Below are positions 8,325 through 17,263 of a DNA stretch of 64,000 nucleotides, in pieces (within the stretch, counting starts at the first letter, position 1; each line of letters opens with the position of its first letter). This DNA comes from Luethyella okanaganae (GTDB lineage: Bacteria; Actinomycetota; Actinomycetes; Actinomycetales; Microbacteriaceae): NCBI RefSeq assembly GCF_042660285.1, contig NZ_JBHSTP010000001.1, positions 496,001 through 560,000 on the forward strand. The letters are read 5' to 3'. Position numbers and translations under genes: made by a program. Under the pieces are notes generated by a model that made no database searches, was not told the DNA's origin, and was given only the letters and a program-made list of their open reading frames with translations.

Positions 8325-9041
8325 CTAGCCGACGTACAGGCGCGGCTCGTCGACCCAGACCTGCTCGACCTCGACGGCGGTGCGGCGCATGATCTTGTCC
8401 ATCGCCGCGCGGGCATCCTCCGGTCGGCGCGCCTGGATGGCGTTCGCGACGTCGACGTGCAGTTGCAGCGCCTCCTCGTGGGGGTGGAGAGGCATGAGCC
8501 CGTAGTAGGTTCGACCGCGGAGCACTTCGCCGATGACGTCGTGCAGCTTCGAGAACATCTCGTTGCCGGAGGCCGTGAGAACGAGCGAGTGGAAGCGGAT
8601 GTCGAGATCGAGGAATCGCTGGAGGTCGCCGGCCCGGCCGCTCGCGCGCATCTGGGCAGCGACAGCCATGAGCTCTGCGGCGAGCTCATCGGGGGAGTGC
8701 TGCGCGGCGAGCTCCGCCGCTGCGGGCTCGACGGCGGAACGGAGTTCCGTGAGTGAGCGCAGCTGCGCCCCCTTCTCGGCGTCGGCGAGCCGCCAGCGGA
8801 TGATCGACGGGTCGAACAGATTCCACTCGCTGCGGGGCAGAACGCGGATGCCGATGCGCTTGACCGTCTCCACGAGCCCGAGCGATTGCAGCACGCGCAC
8901 TGCTTCACGAACGACGGAGCGGGAGACGCCGAGCTCCCTCTCGACGTGCTCCGAGTGCATCGTCGCCCCTGGCTCGAGCTCGCCGCCGACGATGCTCTTG
9001 CCGAGCGTCTCGACGACGAGGCTGTGCAGGCGGGAGATCAT
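8325..9041 (-). CDS. GntR-family (FadR/FCD) transcriptional regulator of the gluconate block
   Basis: This 238-residue protein has an N-terminal winged helix (HVERELGVSRSVVREAVRVL, about residues 33-52) and a C-terminal all-helical FCD effector domain with the usual Asp/His-rich ligand pocket (DLDIRFHSLVLTASGN). FCD regulators of gluconate and hexuronate genes are well known. Here the position next to gntK-gntP makes gluconate or 6-phosphogluconate a reasonable effector (inference). A TATTCT element 6 bp before ATG 9041 suggests leaderless transcription, although CGGAGA in the same gap could also act as a ribosome-binding site. Confidence 0.9.
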   Translation of the reverse strand: MISRLHSLVVETLGKSIVGGELEPGATMHSEHVERELGVSRSVVREAVRVLQSLGLVETVKRIGIRVLPRSEWNLFDPSIIRWRLADAEKGAQLRSLTELRSAVEPAAAELAAQHSPDELAAELMAVAAQMRASGRAGDLQRFLDLDIRFHSLVLTASGNEMFSKLHDVIGEVLRGRTYYGLMPLHPHEEALQLHVDVANAIQARRPEDARAAMDKIMRRTAVEVEQVWVDEPRLYVG

Positions 9042-9113
9042 TCTCCGAGAATAGCCAGTGCGGGCGCCGGCCGACTGCGCGCCTCGCGGGCGACTGGGCC
9101 GCGATCGATCGGG

Positions 9114-9301
9114 TATACTGAGCGACTGAACTTCGGCGAGGGATGCCTTCGGTGCTCGGAAGAGCGCGCGGGCATCCGTTATCGACGCGGTGGATGCGGC
9201 TTCACGGCTTTTCCTCACGCTGACATGCGTTCGAGTCGACAATCCAGATATCCGATCTGGCAGACAACGATCTGGGCCAGGAGCCCGCAAGGAGAATCAT
9301 C
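9114..9301 (+). promoter_or_regulatory. Candidate rplY promoter and structured 5' leader
   Basis: TATACT (9114-9119) is a good -10 hexamer, but no strong -35 is visible. The implied leader of about 175 nt is long for this window. It contains an inverted repeat GGATGCC (9141-9147)/GGCATCC (9171-9177). It also contains CCAGAT (9244-9249), which can pair with either of two ATCTGG copies (9255-9260 or 9270-9275), these being part of a direct repeat CGATCTGG. An AAGGAG ribosome-binding site precedes the ATG. The mutually exclusive pairings could be regulatory. Confidence 0.4.
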
Positions 9302-9919
9302 ATGGACGAAGACAACAAGGTCGTCGCAGAACCGCGTGAGTCGTTCGGCAAGGGCGCTGCCCGCAAGATCCGCGCCGTCGGCAAGATCCCGGCCGTCATC
9401 TACGGCCACGGAACCGACCCGCAGCACGTCACTCTCCCAGCCCACCAGGTCGGTCTCATCCTGCGCAAGGCCAACGCCCTGCTCGAGCTCGACATCTCGG
9501 GCAAGAGCCAGCTCGTGCTCGTGAAAGACGTGCAGAAGGACCCCGTGCGTCAGATCATCGAGCACATCGACCTCATCGTCGTGCGCAAGGGCGAGAAGGT
9601 GCACGTCGAGGTTCCCGTGCACGTCACCGGTGAGTCCTTTTCTGGCACGATCGCCGACCTCGACGCCAAGACCCTGCTGCTCGAGGTCGAGGCAACGCAC
9701 ATCCCCGAGAACGTCGTCGTCGACGTCGAGGGCCTCGAGGAAGGCTCGCAGATCCTCGCCAAGGACGTGCAGCTGCCAGGAGGCTCGACCCTGCTGACCG
9801 ACGGCGATGTGCTCGTGATCAACGTGCACGTGCCCGCAGCAGGCAAGGCCGATGAGGCGGAAGCCGAGGGCGGCGCTGCGGAAGCCGCGGAAGAGACTCC
9901 CGCCGAGGCGGCCGAGTAG
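9302..9919 (+). CDS. rplY: 50S ribosomal protein L25/general stress protein Ctc
   Basis: This 205-residue protein is the long (TL5/CTC) form of the 5S rRNA-binding protein. The N-terminal L25 domain (residues about 5-95) includes RESFGKGAARKIRAVGKIPAVIYG, and the C-terminal TL5 beta domain (about 100-185) includes DAKTLLLEVEATHIPENVVVDVEGLEEG. It ends in an acidic Ala/Glu tail typical of actinobacterial versions. AAGGAG lies about 8 bp before the ATG. pth follows, the usual rplY-pth order. Confidence 0.95.
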   Translation: MDEDNKVVAEPRESFGKGAARKIRAVGKIPAVIYGHGTDPQHVTLPAHQVGLILRKANALLELDISGKSQLVLVKDVQKDPVRQIIEHIDLIVVRKGEKVHVEVPVHVTGESFSGTIADLDAKTLLLEVEATHIPENVVVDVEGLEEGSQILAKDVQLPGGSTLLTDGDVLVINVHVPAAGKADEAEAEGGAAEAAEETPAEAAE

Positions 9920-9957
9920 TCGTTCTCGGATTCGTTCGTCGCGCGGAGAGGCCTCCC

Positions 9958-10542
9958 CTGGACGAGAACATCTGGCTCGTAGCCGGGCTCGGAAACCCCG
10001 GGCCCGGCTACGTCGGCCATCGGCACAACGTCGGCCAGATGGCGCTGGCCGAACTCGCCGATCGGATGTCGGCGACCTTCAAGACACACAAGACCAATTC
10101 GCTGGTCGCCGAGGGGCGGCTCTTCCCGGGCGGCCCGCGTCTCGTGCTGGCCAAGCCGAACACCTTTATGAACCTCTCCGGTGGACCTGTCGCGGCCCTC
10201 GTCAAGTTCTATTCCGCGGATGCCTCCCGGCTCATCGTCGTGCACGACGAGCTCGACATCCCTTTCGACACCGTGCGCCTCAAGCTCGGCGGCGGGCACG
10301 GCGGGCACAATGGCATCCGCGATATCGTCTCGGCCATTGGGACTCCCGACTTCATCCGTGTGCGAGTGGGCATCGGCCGGCCGCAGGGTCGTCAACCGGC
10401 CGCCGATTTCGTGCTGCACGACTTTGCCGCGGCAGAACGGTCGGCGCTGCCGGTTCTGCTCGGAGACGCCGCGGACGCGGTCGAGCTCGTCACGCGCGAG
10501 GGCCTCACCGCCGCCCAGCAGAAGTTTCATTCCCCGGCCTGA
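9958..10542 (+). CDS. pth: Peptidyl-tRNA hydrolase with an apparent CTG start
   Basis: This enzyme, about 194 residues, releases peptides from dropped-off peptidyl-tRNA. Motifs are WLVAGLGNPGPGYVGHRHNV (catalytic His in the HRHNVG segment), NTFMNLSGGPV and VVHDELDIP (catalytic Asp). The conserved N-terminal beta strand lies upstream of the first ATG in frame (10039), so a start there would remove the active site. No ATG, GTG or TTG precedes the conserved region in frame. CTG at 9958, 6 bp after GGAGAGG, fits best. mfd follows 85 bp downstream. Confidence 0.93.
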   Translation: MDENIWLVAGLGNPGPGYVGHRHNVGQMALAELADRMSATFKTHKTNSLVAEGRLFPGGPRLVLAKPNTFMNLSGGPVAALVKFYSADASRLIVVHDELDIPFDTVRLKLGGGHGGHNGIRDIVSAIGTPDFIRVRVGIGRPQGRQPAADFVLHDFAAAERSALPVLLGDAADAVELVTREGLTAAQQKFHSPA

Positions 10543-10627
10543 ATCCGAAGGGGCGTCGTCATCCTAGAGCTCTCGACGAAGCGGGAGTCGAAAGGTCGCT
10601 GTCGGCGGTGATGCGTAGACTTGTGCG

Positions 10628-13600
10628 GTGATCCTTCAGGGCTTAATCGCGGCGCTTTCGCGCGCCCCCACTTTCGAAACCGCCCTGGGGTACGCGAATC
10701 GCGACGCCGATTTCTCCCTCGCAGAGGGGCTCGATGCGCCGCTGCTCGCTGGTCTGATCGAGAGGCGCCGCGCCGGCGGCCGGGCTCCCGCCCTTTTCGC
10801 GATCACAGCGACCGGTCGGGAATCGGAGATCCTGCGAGCGAACCTGGCCGGCTTCGCCCCCGATGCCGAGATCGTGGATTTCCCCGCCTGGGAGACCCTC
10901 CCGCATGAACGGCTGAGCCCGAGCGCCGAGATCGTGGGCAAGCGGCTGCATGCCTTACGTCGAATGCAGGAGTGGCAGGAGCACGACGGCTCGGAGCGGC
11001 ATCCGCTTGTCGTCGTCGCCTCGGTGCGTGCCGCGCTGCAACCGGTCGCCGACAACCTCACCGATTTCGAGCCGATCGTGCTCACGCTGGGTGGCAGGGG
11101 TCACGAGCTCTCGGCGCTCGCACTGCAACTCGTCGACCTCGCCTACACCCGGGTCGACATGGTGACCCGGCGTGGGGAGTTCGCGGTGCGTGGAGGCATC
11201 CTCGATGTCTTTCCGCCCATCGCCGAGCACCCTTATCGCATCGACTTCTTCGGCGACGAGGTCGACCAGCTGCGGGCGTTCTCGGTCGCCGATCAGCGTT
11301 CGCTGCCCGAGCCGTTCGAATCCGTCTCACTCCCGCCCAGTCGGGAGCTTCTGCTGAGCGAGCCGGTGCGGCAGCGGGCGCGCGAGATGCAGCATGAGTT
11401 CCCGAGCCTCGCCCAGATGCTCGCGAAGATCGGCGATGGCATCCCGGTGGAGGGCATGGAGAGCCTGACTCCTGCGCTCGTCGACCGCCTCGTGCCGATG
11501 ACCCACTATCTTCCGGCAGGCATGGCGGTGGCCGTGCTCTCCCCGGAGCGCGTCGCCGGACGCGCCCTGAGCCTCGCCGAGACGAATCGCGAGTTCCTCT
11601 CGGCCGCGTGGAGCGCCGCGACGATGGGGGCCGAGGTGCCGATCGACCTCGCCTCCGGAGACTTCCTCACTCTCGGCGACGTGCGCGACGCCGTCCGTTT
11701 CAGTGCACCGGGCGAGCCGGTTCAGGAGCATCCATGGTGGACACTCAGCGCCTTCGACGCCGGTATGGTCTCGACAGGAGCGACCGACGCGGGATCGGCC
11801 GGCGGAGCCGTCGACGAATACGTGCGCATCGCCTCGGATGCCGTCCCCAGCTTCCAGGGCAACATCACCGGCGCGGTCGAGCACGTTGCCTCCCGCCTCG
11901 CCGACGGCTGGACCCTCGCCGTGGTCTCGGCGGGGCACGGCCTCGTGGAACGCGCCGCGGATGTGCTCGCGGAGCGGGAGCTCGCCGGGCGCGTCGTCTC
12001 GGACTTCCCGAGCGACCCCGAGCCGGGCATCGCCTACCTGGTTCAGGCGGAAGCGAACCATGGCTTCGAGCTGCCCGGCGCGAAGCTCGCCCTCATCAGC
12101 GAGTCCGAGTTCTACGGGCGTGCCGCCGGCTATGACTCTCGCCAGGTGAAGAAGCTCGCGAGCCGTCGCAAGAACGTCGTCGACCCTCTGCAGCTCAAGA
12201 CCGGTGACTACGTCGTGCACCAGACACACGGCATCGGCCGGTTCGTCGAGATGACACAACGCTCTGTCGCAGCCGGCAGCCGGCCGAAGGGACCGTCGCG
12301 CACGGCGGGCATCGCCGAGGCTCCGACGATCGTGCGCGAGTACCTCGTGCTCGAGTTCGCGCCGTCCAAGCGCGGGCAGGCCGGGGACCGGCTCTACGTG
12401 CCGACCGACCAGCTGGACCTGCTCACCCGCTACGTCGGCGGTGAGGCTCCCGCACTCAGCAAGATGGGTGGCGGGGACTGGGCCGCGGCGAAGGGCCGGG
12501 CGCGCAAGGCGGTGCGCGACATCGCCGTCGAACTCGTCAAGCTCTATTCGGCGCGCATGGCGAGCAGGGGTTACGCCTTCGGACCGGACACCCCGTGGCA
12601 GCGAGAGCTCGAAGAAGCCTTCCCCTACGCGGAGACCCCCGATCAGCTGCAGACGATCGACGAGGTCAAGGCCGACATGGAGCGGCCCATCCCGATGGAC
12701 CGCCTGCTCTCGGGCGACGTGGGCTTCGGCAAGACCGAGGTGGCCGTGCGCGCTGCGTTCAAAGCGGTTCAGGACGGCAAGCAGGTCGCCATGCTCGTGC
12801 CGACGACGCTACTGGTCAAGCAGCACCTCGAGACGTTCCAGGAGCGGTTCGCGGGCTTTCCTGTGCACCTGAGGGCGCTCAGCCGCTTCCAGAGCGATCG
12901 GGAGGCACGGGAGACGGTCTCTGGACTTGCCGACGGAACGGTCGATGTCGTGATCGGCACGCATCGCATCCTCAGCGAATCGGTGACGTTCAAAGACCTC
13001 GGCCTCGTGATCATCGACGAAGAGCAGCGCTTCGGCGTCGAGCACAAGGACTCCCTTAAGAAGCTCAAGACCAATGTCGACCTGCTCGCCATGAGCGCGA
13101 CCCCGATCCCGCGCACGCTCGAGATGGCCGTGACGGGCATCCGTGAGATGTCGACCCTCGCGACGCCGCCGGAGGACCGGCATCCGATCCTCACCTTCGT
13201 CGGGCCGTACTCCGAGAAGCAGGCCGCCGCGGCCATCCGGCGCGAGCTGTTGCGTGAGGGTCAGGTGTTCTTCGTGCACAACCGGGTTTCGAGCATCAAC
13301 CGTGTCGCCGCTCAGCTGACAGAGCTCGTTCCGGAAGCACGTATCGCCGTTGCACACGGCAAGCTCTCAGAGCACGTGCTCGAACAGGTCGTCGTCGATT
13401 TCTGGGAGCGCAAGTTCGACGTTCTCGTATCGACGACCATCATCGAGACCGGCCTCGACATCGCCAACGCCAACACCATCATCATCGATCGCGCCGATAA
13501 GTACGGCCTCAGCCAGCTGCACCAGCTTCGGGGCAGAGTCGGCCGAGGCCGGGAGCGGGCCTACGCGTACTTCCTCTACGACGAGAACAAGCCGCTCGGC

Positions 13601-14308
13601 GAGACGGCCCACGACCGGCTTTCGACGATCGCGGCGAACAACGAGCTCGGCAGCGGCATGCAGGTCGCGCTCAAAGACCTCGAGATCCGCGGTGCCGGAA
13701 ACCTGCTCGGCGGGGAGCAGGCCGGACACATAGCGGGGGTTGGCTTCGACCTCTATCTGCGTATGATCGGCGAGGCCGTGAGTGCCTTCCGCGGTGACGT
13801 CGCCGAAGGACAGAGGGAGTTGCGGCTCGAGTTGCCCGTCGACGCCCATATCCCGGAGGACTACGTCGATAGTGAGCGGCTGCGCCTGGAGGCGTACCAG
13901 AAGCTCTCGACCGCGAGTTCTCCCGCCGCGAAGGACGAGCAGATCGGTCTTGTGCTCGAGGAGCTCTCTGACCGCTACGGCGAACCTCCAGCGGCGGTGC
14001 GGACCCTCATCGCCGTGTCCCGGCTGCGTCGTCGTGCGCAACGCGCCGGATTGAGCGAGGTCGTCGCGATGGGCTCGAATCTGCGCATCGCGTCGGCTGC
14101 ATTGCCCGACTCGATCCAGGTGCGTCTGCAGCGTATGTATCCGGGATCACGCTACTTCACGCAGACAGGTGCGATCTCTGTGCCGCTCCCGCTCGTGGAC
14201 GGTGAGCCACTCGCGGACGCCGATCTCATCGAGTGGACGACGCAGCTGCTTGCAGCACTCCTCCCGCCACCGATCGTCGTCGAGGAGACGCCGGCACCCC
14301 GCGCTTGA
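10628..14308 (+). CDS. mfd: Transcription-repair coupling factor Mfd
   Basis: This 1226-residue ATP-dependent translocase removes stalled RNA polymerase at DNA lesions and recruits UvrA. Order seen: N-terminal UvrB-like region, an RNA-polymerase-interacting CarD-like domain (TGDYVVHQTHGIGRFVEM, about residue 525), superfamily 2 helicase with Walker A GDVGFGKTEVAVRAAF (about 696) and DEEQ box IIDEEQRFGVEH (about 795), motif III MSATPIPRTLEMAV, and the C-terminal TRCF domain. Length is typical. TAGACT (10616-10621) lies 6 bp before the GTG start, indicating a leaderless transcript. Confidence 0.97.
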   Translation: MILQGLIAALSRAPTFETALGYANRDADFSLAEGLDAPLLAGLIERRRAGGRAPALFAITATGRESEILRANLAGFAPDAEIVDFPAWETLPHERLSPSAEIVGKRLHALRRMQEWQEHDGSERHPLVVVASVRAALQPVADNLTDFEPIVLTLGGRGHELSALALQLVDLAYTRVDMVTRRGEFAVRGGILDVFPPIAEHPYRIDFFGDEVDQLRAFSVADQRSLPEPFESVSLPPSRELLLSEPVRQRAREMQHEFPSLAQMLAKIGDGIPVEGMESLTPALVDRLVPMTHYLPAGMAVAVLSPERVAGRALSLAETNREFLSAAWSAATMGAEVPIDLASGDFLTLGDVRDAVRFSAPGEPVQEHPWWTLSAFDAGMVSTGATDAGSAGGAVDEYVRIASDAVPSFQGNITGAVEHVASRLADGWTLAVVSAGHGLVERAADVLAERELAGRVVSDFPSDPEPGIAYLVQAEANHGFELPGAKLALISESEFYGRAAGYDSRQVKKLASRRKNVVDPLQLKTGDYVVHQTHGIGRFVEMTQRSVAAGSRPKGPSRTAGIAEAPTIVREYLVLEFAPSKRGQAGDRLYVPTDQLDLLTRYVGGEAPALSKMGGGDWAAAKGRARKAVRDIAVELVKLYSARMASRGYAFGPDTPWQRELEEAFPYAETPDQLQTIDEVKADMERPIPMDRLLSGDVGFGKTEVAVRAAFKAVQDGKQVAMLVPTTLLVKQHLETFQERFAGFPVHLRALSRFQSDREARETVSGLADGTVDVVIGTHRILSESVTFKDLGLVIIDEEQRFGVEHKDSLKKLKTNVDLLAMSATPIPRTLEMAVTGIREMSTLATPPEDRHPILTFVGPYSEKQAAAAIRRELLREGQVFFVHNRVSSINRVAAQLTELVPEARIAVAHGKLSEHVLEQVVVDFWERKFDVLVSTTIIETGLDIANANTIIIDRADKYGLSQLHQLRGRVGRGRERAYAYFLYDENKPLGETAHDRLSTIAANNELGSGMQVALKDLEIRGAGNLLGGEQAGHIAGVGFDLYLRMIGEAVSAFRGDVAEGQRELRLELPVDAHIPEDYVDSERLRLEAYQKLSTASSPAAKDEQIGLVLEELSDRYGEPPAAVRTLIAVSRLRRRAQRAGLSEVVAMGSNLRIASAALPDSIQVRLQRMYPGSRYFTQTGAISVPLPLVDGEPLADADLIEWTTQLLAALLPPPIVVEETPAPRA

Positions 14309-14435
14309 ACCGGGGAGTGTCGAGGTCGTAGGAGATCCCCAGCACCCAAACGATCGTGTGCAGAACCTTGCGGACGCCGTCGAGACGCCGCTCGCGCAGC
14401 TCGGCACGCAGATGCTCGGACACCCGTTCGCTCAT
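14226..14435 (-). CDS. Possible small ORF coupled to nhaA
   Basis: This is a 69-residue reading frame whose ATG overlaps the TGA stop of nhaA (ATGA at 14432-14435), the arrangement seen for true coupled genes elsewhere in the window. The N-terminal 45 residues (SEHLRAELRERRLDGVRKVL, then HTIVWVLGISYDLDTPRF) read like a natural protein with an amphipathic and a short hydrophobic segment. The last third overlaps the 3' end of mfd antisense and looks less natural. No family is recognised. It may be real, truncated, or a chance frame. Confidence 0.4.
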   Translation of the reverse strand: MSERVSEHLRAELRERRLDGVRKVLHTIVWVLGISYDLDTPRFKRGVPASPRRRSVAGGVLQAAASSTR

Positions 14436-15631
14436 ACGGCATCCAGTGCTGCCCTGGCCTTCGCCAGCCTGCGGTATCCGGCCGCGCGCCAGCCTACGAG
14501 GAAGCCGGAGACCACGATCGCGACGGCCGAGCCCAGGAGCACGGCGAGAGTCCCCTCGTCGGCGATCCCCTGGTCGGAAGCGAAGGCGAGCTCGTTCATC
14601 AGCAGCGACACCGTGAAGCCGATCCCGCCGAGAGCGGCCACCACGGCCAGATCGGAGAGGGTGAGAGCCGTCCCCGTCCCCATGCGTCTGCGCACGGCGA
14701 GGCCGCCGAGCCAGCCTGCGAGGGTGATGCCGATGAGCTTGCCGACGGGAAGTGCGACCAGGATCGCCCAGAAGGCCGGGCTCAGCTCGGTCGGGCTGAC
14801 CGCCGGGATGGTCACCATCGCGGCTGAGAAGGCGAAGAGGGGGAGCACGATGCCGTTCGAATACGGTTCGAGCACGTGCACCGCCCGCCCGCCCGGCCTG
14901 CGGGCGACGACGAGGCCCAGCACGACACCGGCGACCGTCGCATGCACCCCCGATTGGTAGGTGAAGAACCACGTGAGCAGTCCGAGAACGACCATCGCCA
15001 CGATGATCGGCCATTGCGGTCGTCGGGACAGGACCCACGTCGAGCGCGGTTTCACCAGACGGCTGAGGGCTGCGAAGATCGTCGCGGCGACGGCGGCGAG
15101 TCCGATGGAGGCGAACTGCACATCCACGGTGAAGAAGAACGCGATGATGAGAATGGCGACGAGGTCGTCGAGCACGGCGAGGGCCATGAGGAAGACGCGC
15201 ACCCGGGTGGGGATGCCTCTGCCGAAGACGGCGAGAACGCCCAGGGCGAACGCGATGTCGGTGGCCGTCGGCACGGGCCATCCGCTTTCGAGACCGCTGC
15301 GGGCTGTGAGGAGCAGGTAGATGCCGGCGGGCACGACGACGCCCCCGAGAGCCGCGATCGCAGGGAGGGCCGCCTTGCCGATGCCGTTGAGCTCTCCGAT
15401 CACGAGTTCGCGTTTGAGCTCGACCGCGACGATGAAGAAGAAGATCGCGAGCAGGCCGTCGCTGACGAGGCGGTCGATCGAGAGGTGGAAGTCGAGCCAG
15501 GGGATGTCGAGAGACAGCGCCGTGAAGGAGTTCAGCTCAGGCCCGATCGCGGTGTTCGCGAGGACGAGGCCCAAGACGGCGGCGAGGAGGAGCAGGAGAG
15601 CAGCGTGGCGCTCGGAGCGCAAGATCCCCAT
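14432..15631 (-). CDS. nhaA: Na+/H+ antiporter NhaA
   Basis: This 399-residue electrogenic sodium/proton antiporter of the inner membrane has about 12 hydrophobic helices. Signatures are GLLAIFFFIVAVELKRELVIGEL, PTATDIAFALGVLAVFG (ion-path helix IV) and ALAVLDDLVAILIIA, which carries the Asp pair equivalent to the E. coli cation-binding aspartates. ATG 15631 is selected because AAGGAG lies 9 bp upstream; an in-frame ATG ten codons earlier has no such signal. It is convergent with mfd. Confidence 0.94.
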   Translation of the reverse strand: MGILRSERHAALLLLLAAVLGLVLANTAIGPELNSFTALSLDIPWLDFHLSIDRLVSDGLLAIFFFIVAVELKRELVIGELNGIGKAALPAIAALGGVVVPAGIYLLLTARSGLESGWPVPTATDIAFALGVLAVFGRGIPTRVRVFLMALAVLDDLVAILIIAFFFTVDVQFASIGLAAVAATIFAALSRLVKPRSTWVLSRRPQWPIIVAMVVLGLLTWFFTYQSGVHATVAGVVLGLVVARRPGGRAVHVLEPYSNGIVLPLFAFSAAMVTIPAVSPTELSPAFWAILVALPVGKLIGITLAGWLGGLAVRRRMGTGTALTLSDLAVVAALGGIGFTVSLLMNELAFASDQGIADEGTLAVLLGSAVAIVVSGFLVGWRAAGYRRLAKARAALDAV

Positions 15632-15768
15632 GAGGAGTGTCTCCTTCTGTGCTGGAGTCATCGATGGTTGAGAACAGGAGACCTGCCCGCCGACCAGGCT
15701 TCCCGGCGCACCTCGATCAGTCTAGCGAGTGGATCGTCGCCGGAACGGGTGCGGCATAGCATGTCTGC

Positions 15769-16494
15769 ATGACCGATCTGAGCTTCTCCGCCGGCTCGCA
15801 CGACGATGTCGGACTCTCTGAGCTCGACGAGCTCGTCCAGCTCGTCGGCACCCTGCGCGCGCCAGGGGGCTGTCCATGGGACGCCGAGCAGACCCACGCT
15901 TCTCTCGTGCAATACCTCATCGAGGAGACGCACGAACTCATCGAGGCGATCGAGGCCGGCGACCGCGACGAGATGATCGAGGAACTCGGCGACGTGCTCT
16001 ACCAGGTGCTCTTCCACGCCGACATCGCGGCGCACACCACCGGTGAGGATTTCGACATCCACGATGTCGCCGCCCACATGTCGGCCAAGATGATCGGCCG
16101 GCATCCGCATGTCTTCGGCGACCGCGCCGCGGCGACGGCCGACGATGTCGTCGCGTTCTGGGACGAGCTCAAAGCCGAGGAGAAGCCGCACCGCTCGAGC
16201 GTGCTCGACGGGATCCCGTTCGGAATGCCATCGCTCGCCCTCGCGGACAAGGTCATCGGCCGCGCGCAGAAGATCGGTGTGCTCGAAACCGATGCTCAGG
16301 TGGCCGTCCCCGTCGCGAGCGAGGCTGAGCTCGGAGCGTTGCTGCTGTCCACCGTCTCCTCGGCCAAAGCACAGGGGTTCGACGCGGAACGTGCGCTCCG
16401 CGCGAGCCTGCGTGAGCTGCAGACCGAGATCAGGGCGGCCGAGGATGCGGCGGCGGATGCCGGGATCGTCGGCTTCACCGCGCCGCCCGAATAG
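15769..16494 (+). CDS. mazG: MazG nucleoside triphosphate pyrophosphohydrolase
   Basis: This 241-residue house-cleaning enzyme hydrolyses (d)NTPs to monophosphates and PPi. The MazG metal-binding signature is clear at about residues 45-75: LIEETHELIEAIEAGD followed by MIEELGDVLYQVLFHADIA, preceded by GGCPWDAEQTHASL. The ATG lies 6 bp after TAGCAT (15757-15762), so the transcript is probably leaderless. It is divergent from nhaA. Confidence 0.93.
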   Translation: MTDLSFSAGSHDDVGLSELDELVQLVGTLRAPGGCPWDAEQTHASLVQYLIEETHELIEAIEAGDRDEMIEELGDVLYQVLFHADIAAHTTGEDFDIHDVAAHMSAKMIGRHPHVFGDRAAATADDVVAFWDELKAEEKPHRSSVLDGIPFGMPSLALADKVIGRAQKIGVLETDAQVAVPVASEAELGALLLSTVSSAKAQGFDAERALRASLRELQTEIRAAEDAAADAGIVGFTAPPE

Positions 16495-16560
16495 CCGCGT
16501 TCGCGGTGTGCGAGCGAGGCGAGCGTGAGTCCGGCTACCCGGGAGAGTGGCCGAATCCCT

Positions 16561-16579
16561 TCAGGCTAGCCTTTCCTGT
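16561..16579 (+). promoter_or_regulatory. Iron-box-like site (DtxR/IdeR type) upstream of ferritin
   Basis: TCAGGCTAGCCTTTCCTGT matches 13 of 19 positions of the DtxR/IdeR consensus TTAGGTTAGCCTAACCTAA and contains the perfect palindrome AGGCTAGCCT. It lies 38 bp before the ferritin ATG and upstream of the likely -10 TAGCGT (16604-16609). Such a position would fit activation by an iron-bound regulator, as known for mycobacterial bfrB. Binding here is inference. Confidence 0.5.
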
Positions 16580-16616
16580 CTGGCGAGCGTCGGAGGCGGA
16601 GTGTAGCGTCGAACGC

Positions 16617-17147
16617 ATGAGCGAGACTTCCTTCACAGATCTCCTGTCCACCCAGATCGGCAATGAGTTCGCCGCGTCGCAGCAGTACATCGCCATCGCG
16701 GTCTGGTTCGACAACGAGTCGCTTCCTCAGCTGGCCGCGCACTTCTACCGCCAGTCGCTCGAGGAGCGCAACCACGCGATGATGCTCGTGCAGTACAGCC
16801 TCGACCGGGGACTTCCCGTCGCCATTCCCGGCATTCCGGCGGTCAGGAACGACTTCTCGGGAGTCGTCGAGCCCATCGAGCTCGCGCTCGCACAGGAGAA
16901 GCAGGTCACCACGCAGATCGAGGCGCTCTTCCGTGCCGCCCGCCATGAGGGCGACGCACTCGGTGAGCAGGCGATGCTCTGGTTTCTCAAGGAGCAGGTT
17001 GAGGAGGTCGCCTCGATGTCGACGCTCCTCACGATCGCGCAGCGCGCCGAGAACTACTTCGACATCGAGAACTTCGTCGCCCGGGAGACCATCGGAGACG
17101 GCGGTGTCGATGCGGATGCGCCCGCCGCGGCTGGTGGTGCGCTCTAG
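16617..17147 (+). CDS. Ferritin (iron storage)
   Basis: This 176-residue ferritin-like four-helix protein oxidises and stores iron in a 24-mer cage. Ferroxidase-type residues are visible in NEFAASQQYIAIAVWFD, SLEERNHAMMLV and FLKEQVEEVASM. It resembles the haem-free bacterial ferritins of actinobacteria (BfrB-like) rather than bacterioferritin, since no haem Met motif is obvious. The ATG at 16617 follows TAGCGT by 7 bp, suggesting a leaderless mRNA, and an iron-box-like sequence lies further upstream. Confidence 0.92.
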   Translation: MSETSFTDLLSTQIGNEFAASQQYIAIAVWFDNESLPQLAAHFYRQSLEERNHAMMLVQYSLDRGLPVAIPGIPAVRNDFSGVVEPIELALAQEKQVTTQIEALFRAARHEGDALGEQAMLWFLKEQVEEVASMSTLLTIAQRAENYFDIENFVARETIGDGGVDADAPAAAGGAL

Positions 17148-17263
17148 GGTTCAGGTGTGGCAGGTGCCGTCTTCGGCTGTTCCGAACGCACACCGGTCGG
17201 CAGCGCGAGGGGCGGACCGCGGCCTGAGCATTTCCTGGGGCGGCGAACTGGAAGAATGGGGGC

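Noticed and set aside
14876..15772. 298-residue forward frame opposite nhaA
   Set aside because: Antisense shadow of the clear NhaA coding region, full of RDDEE-type low-complexity residues.
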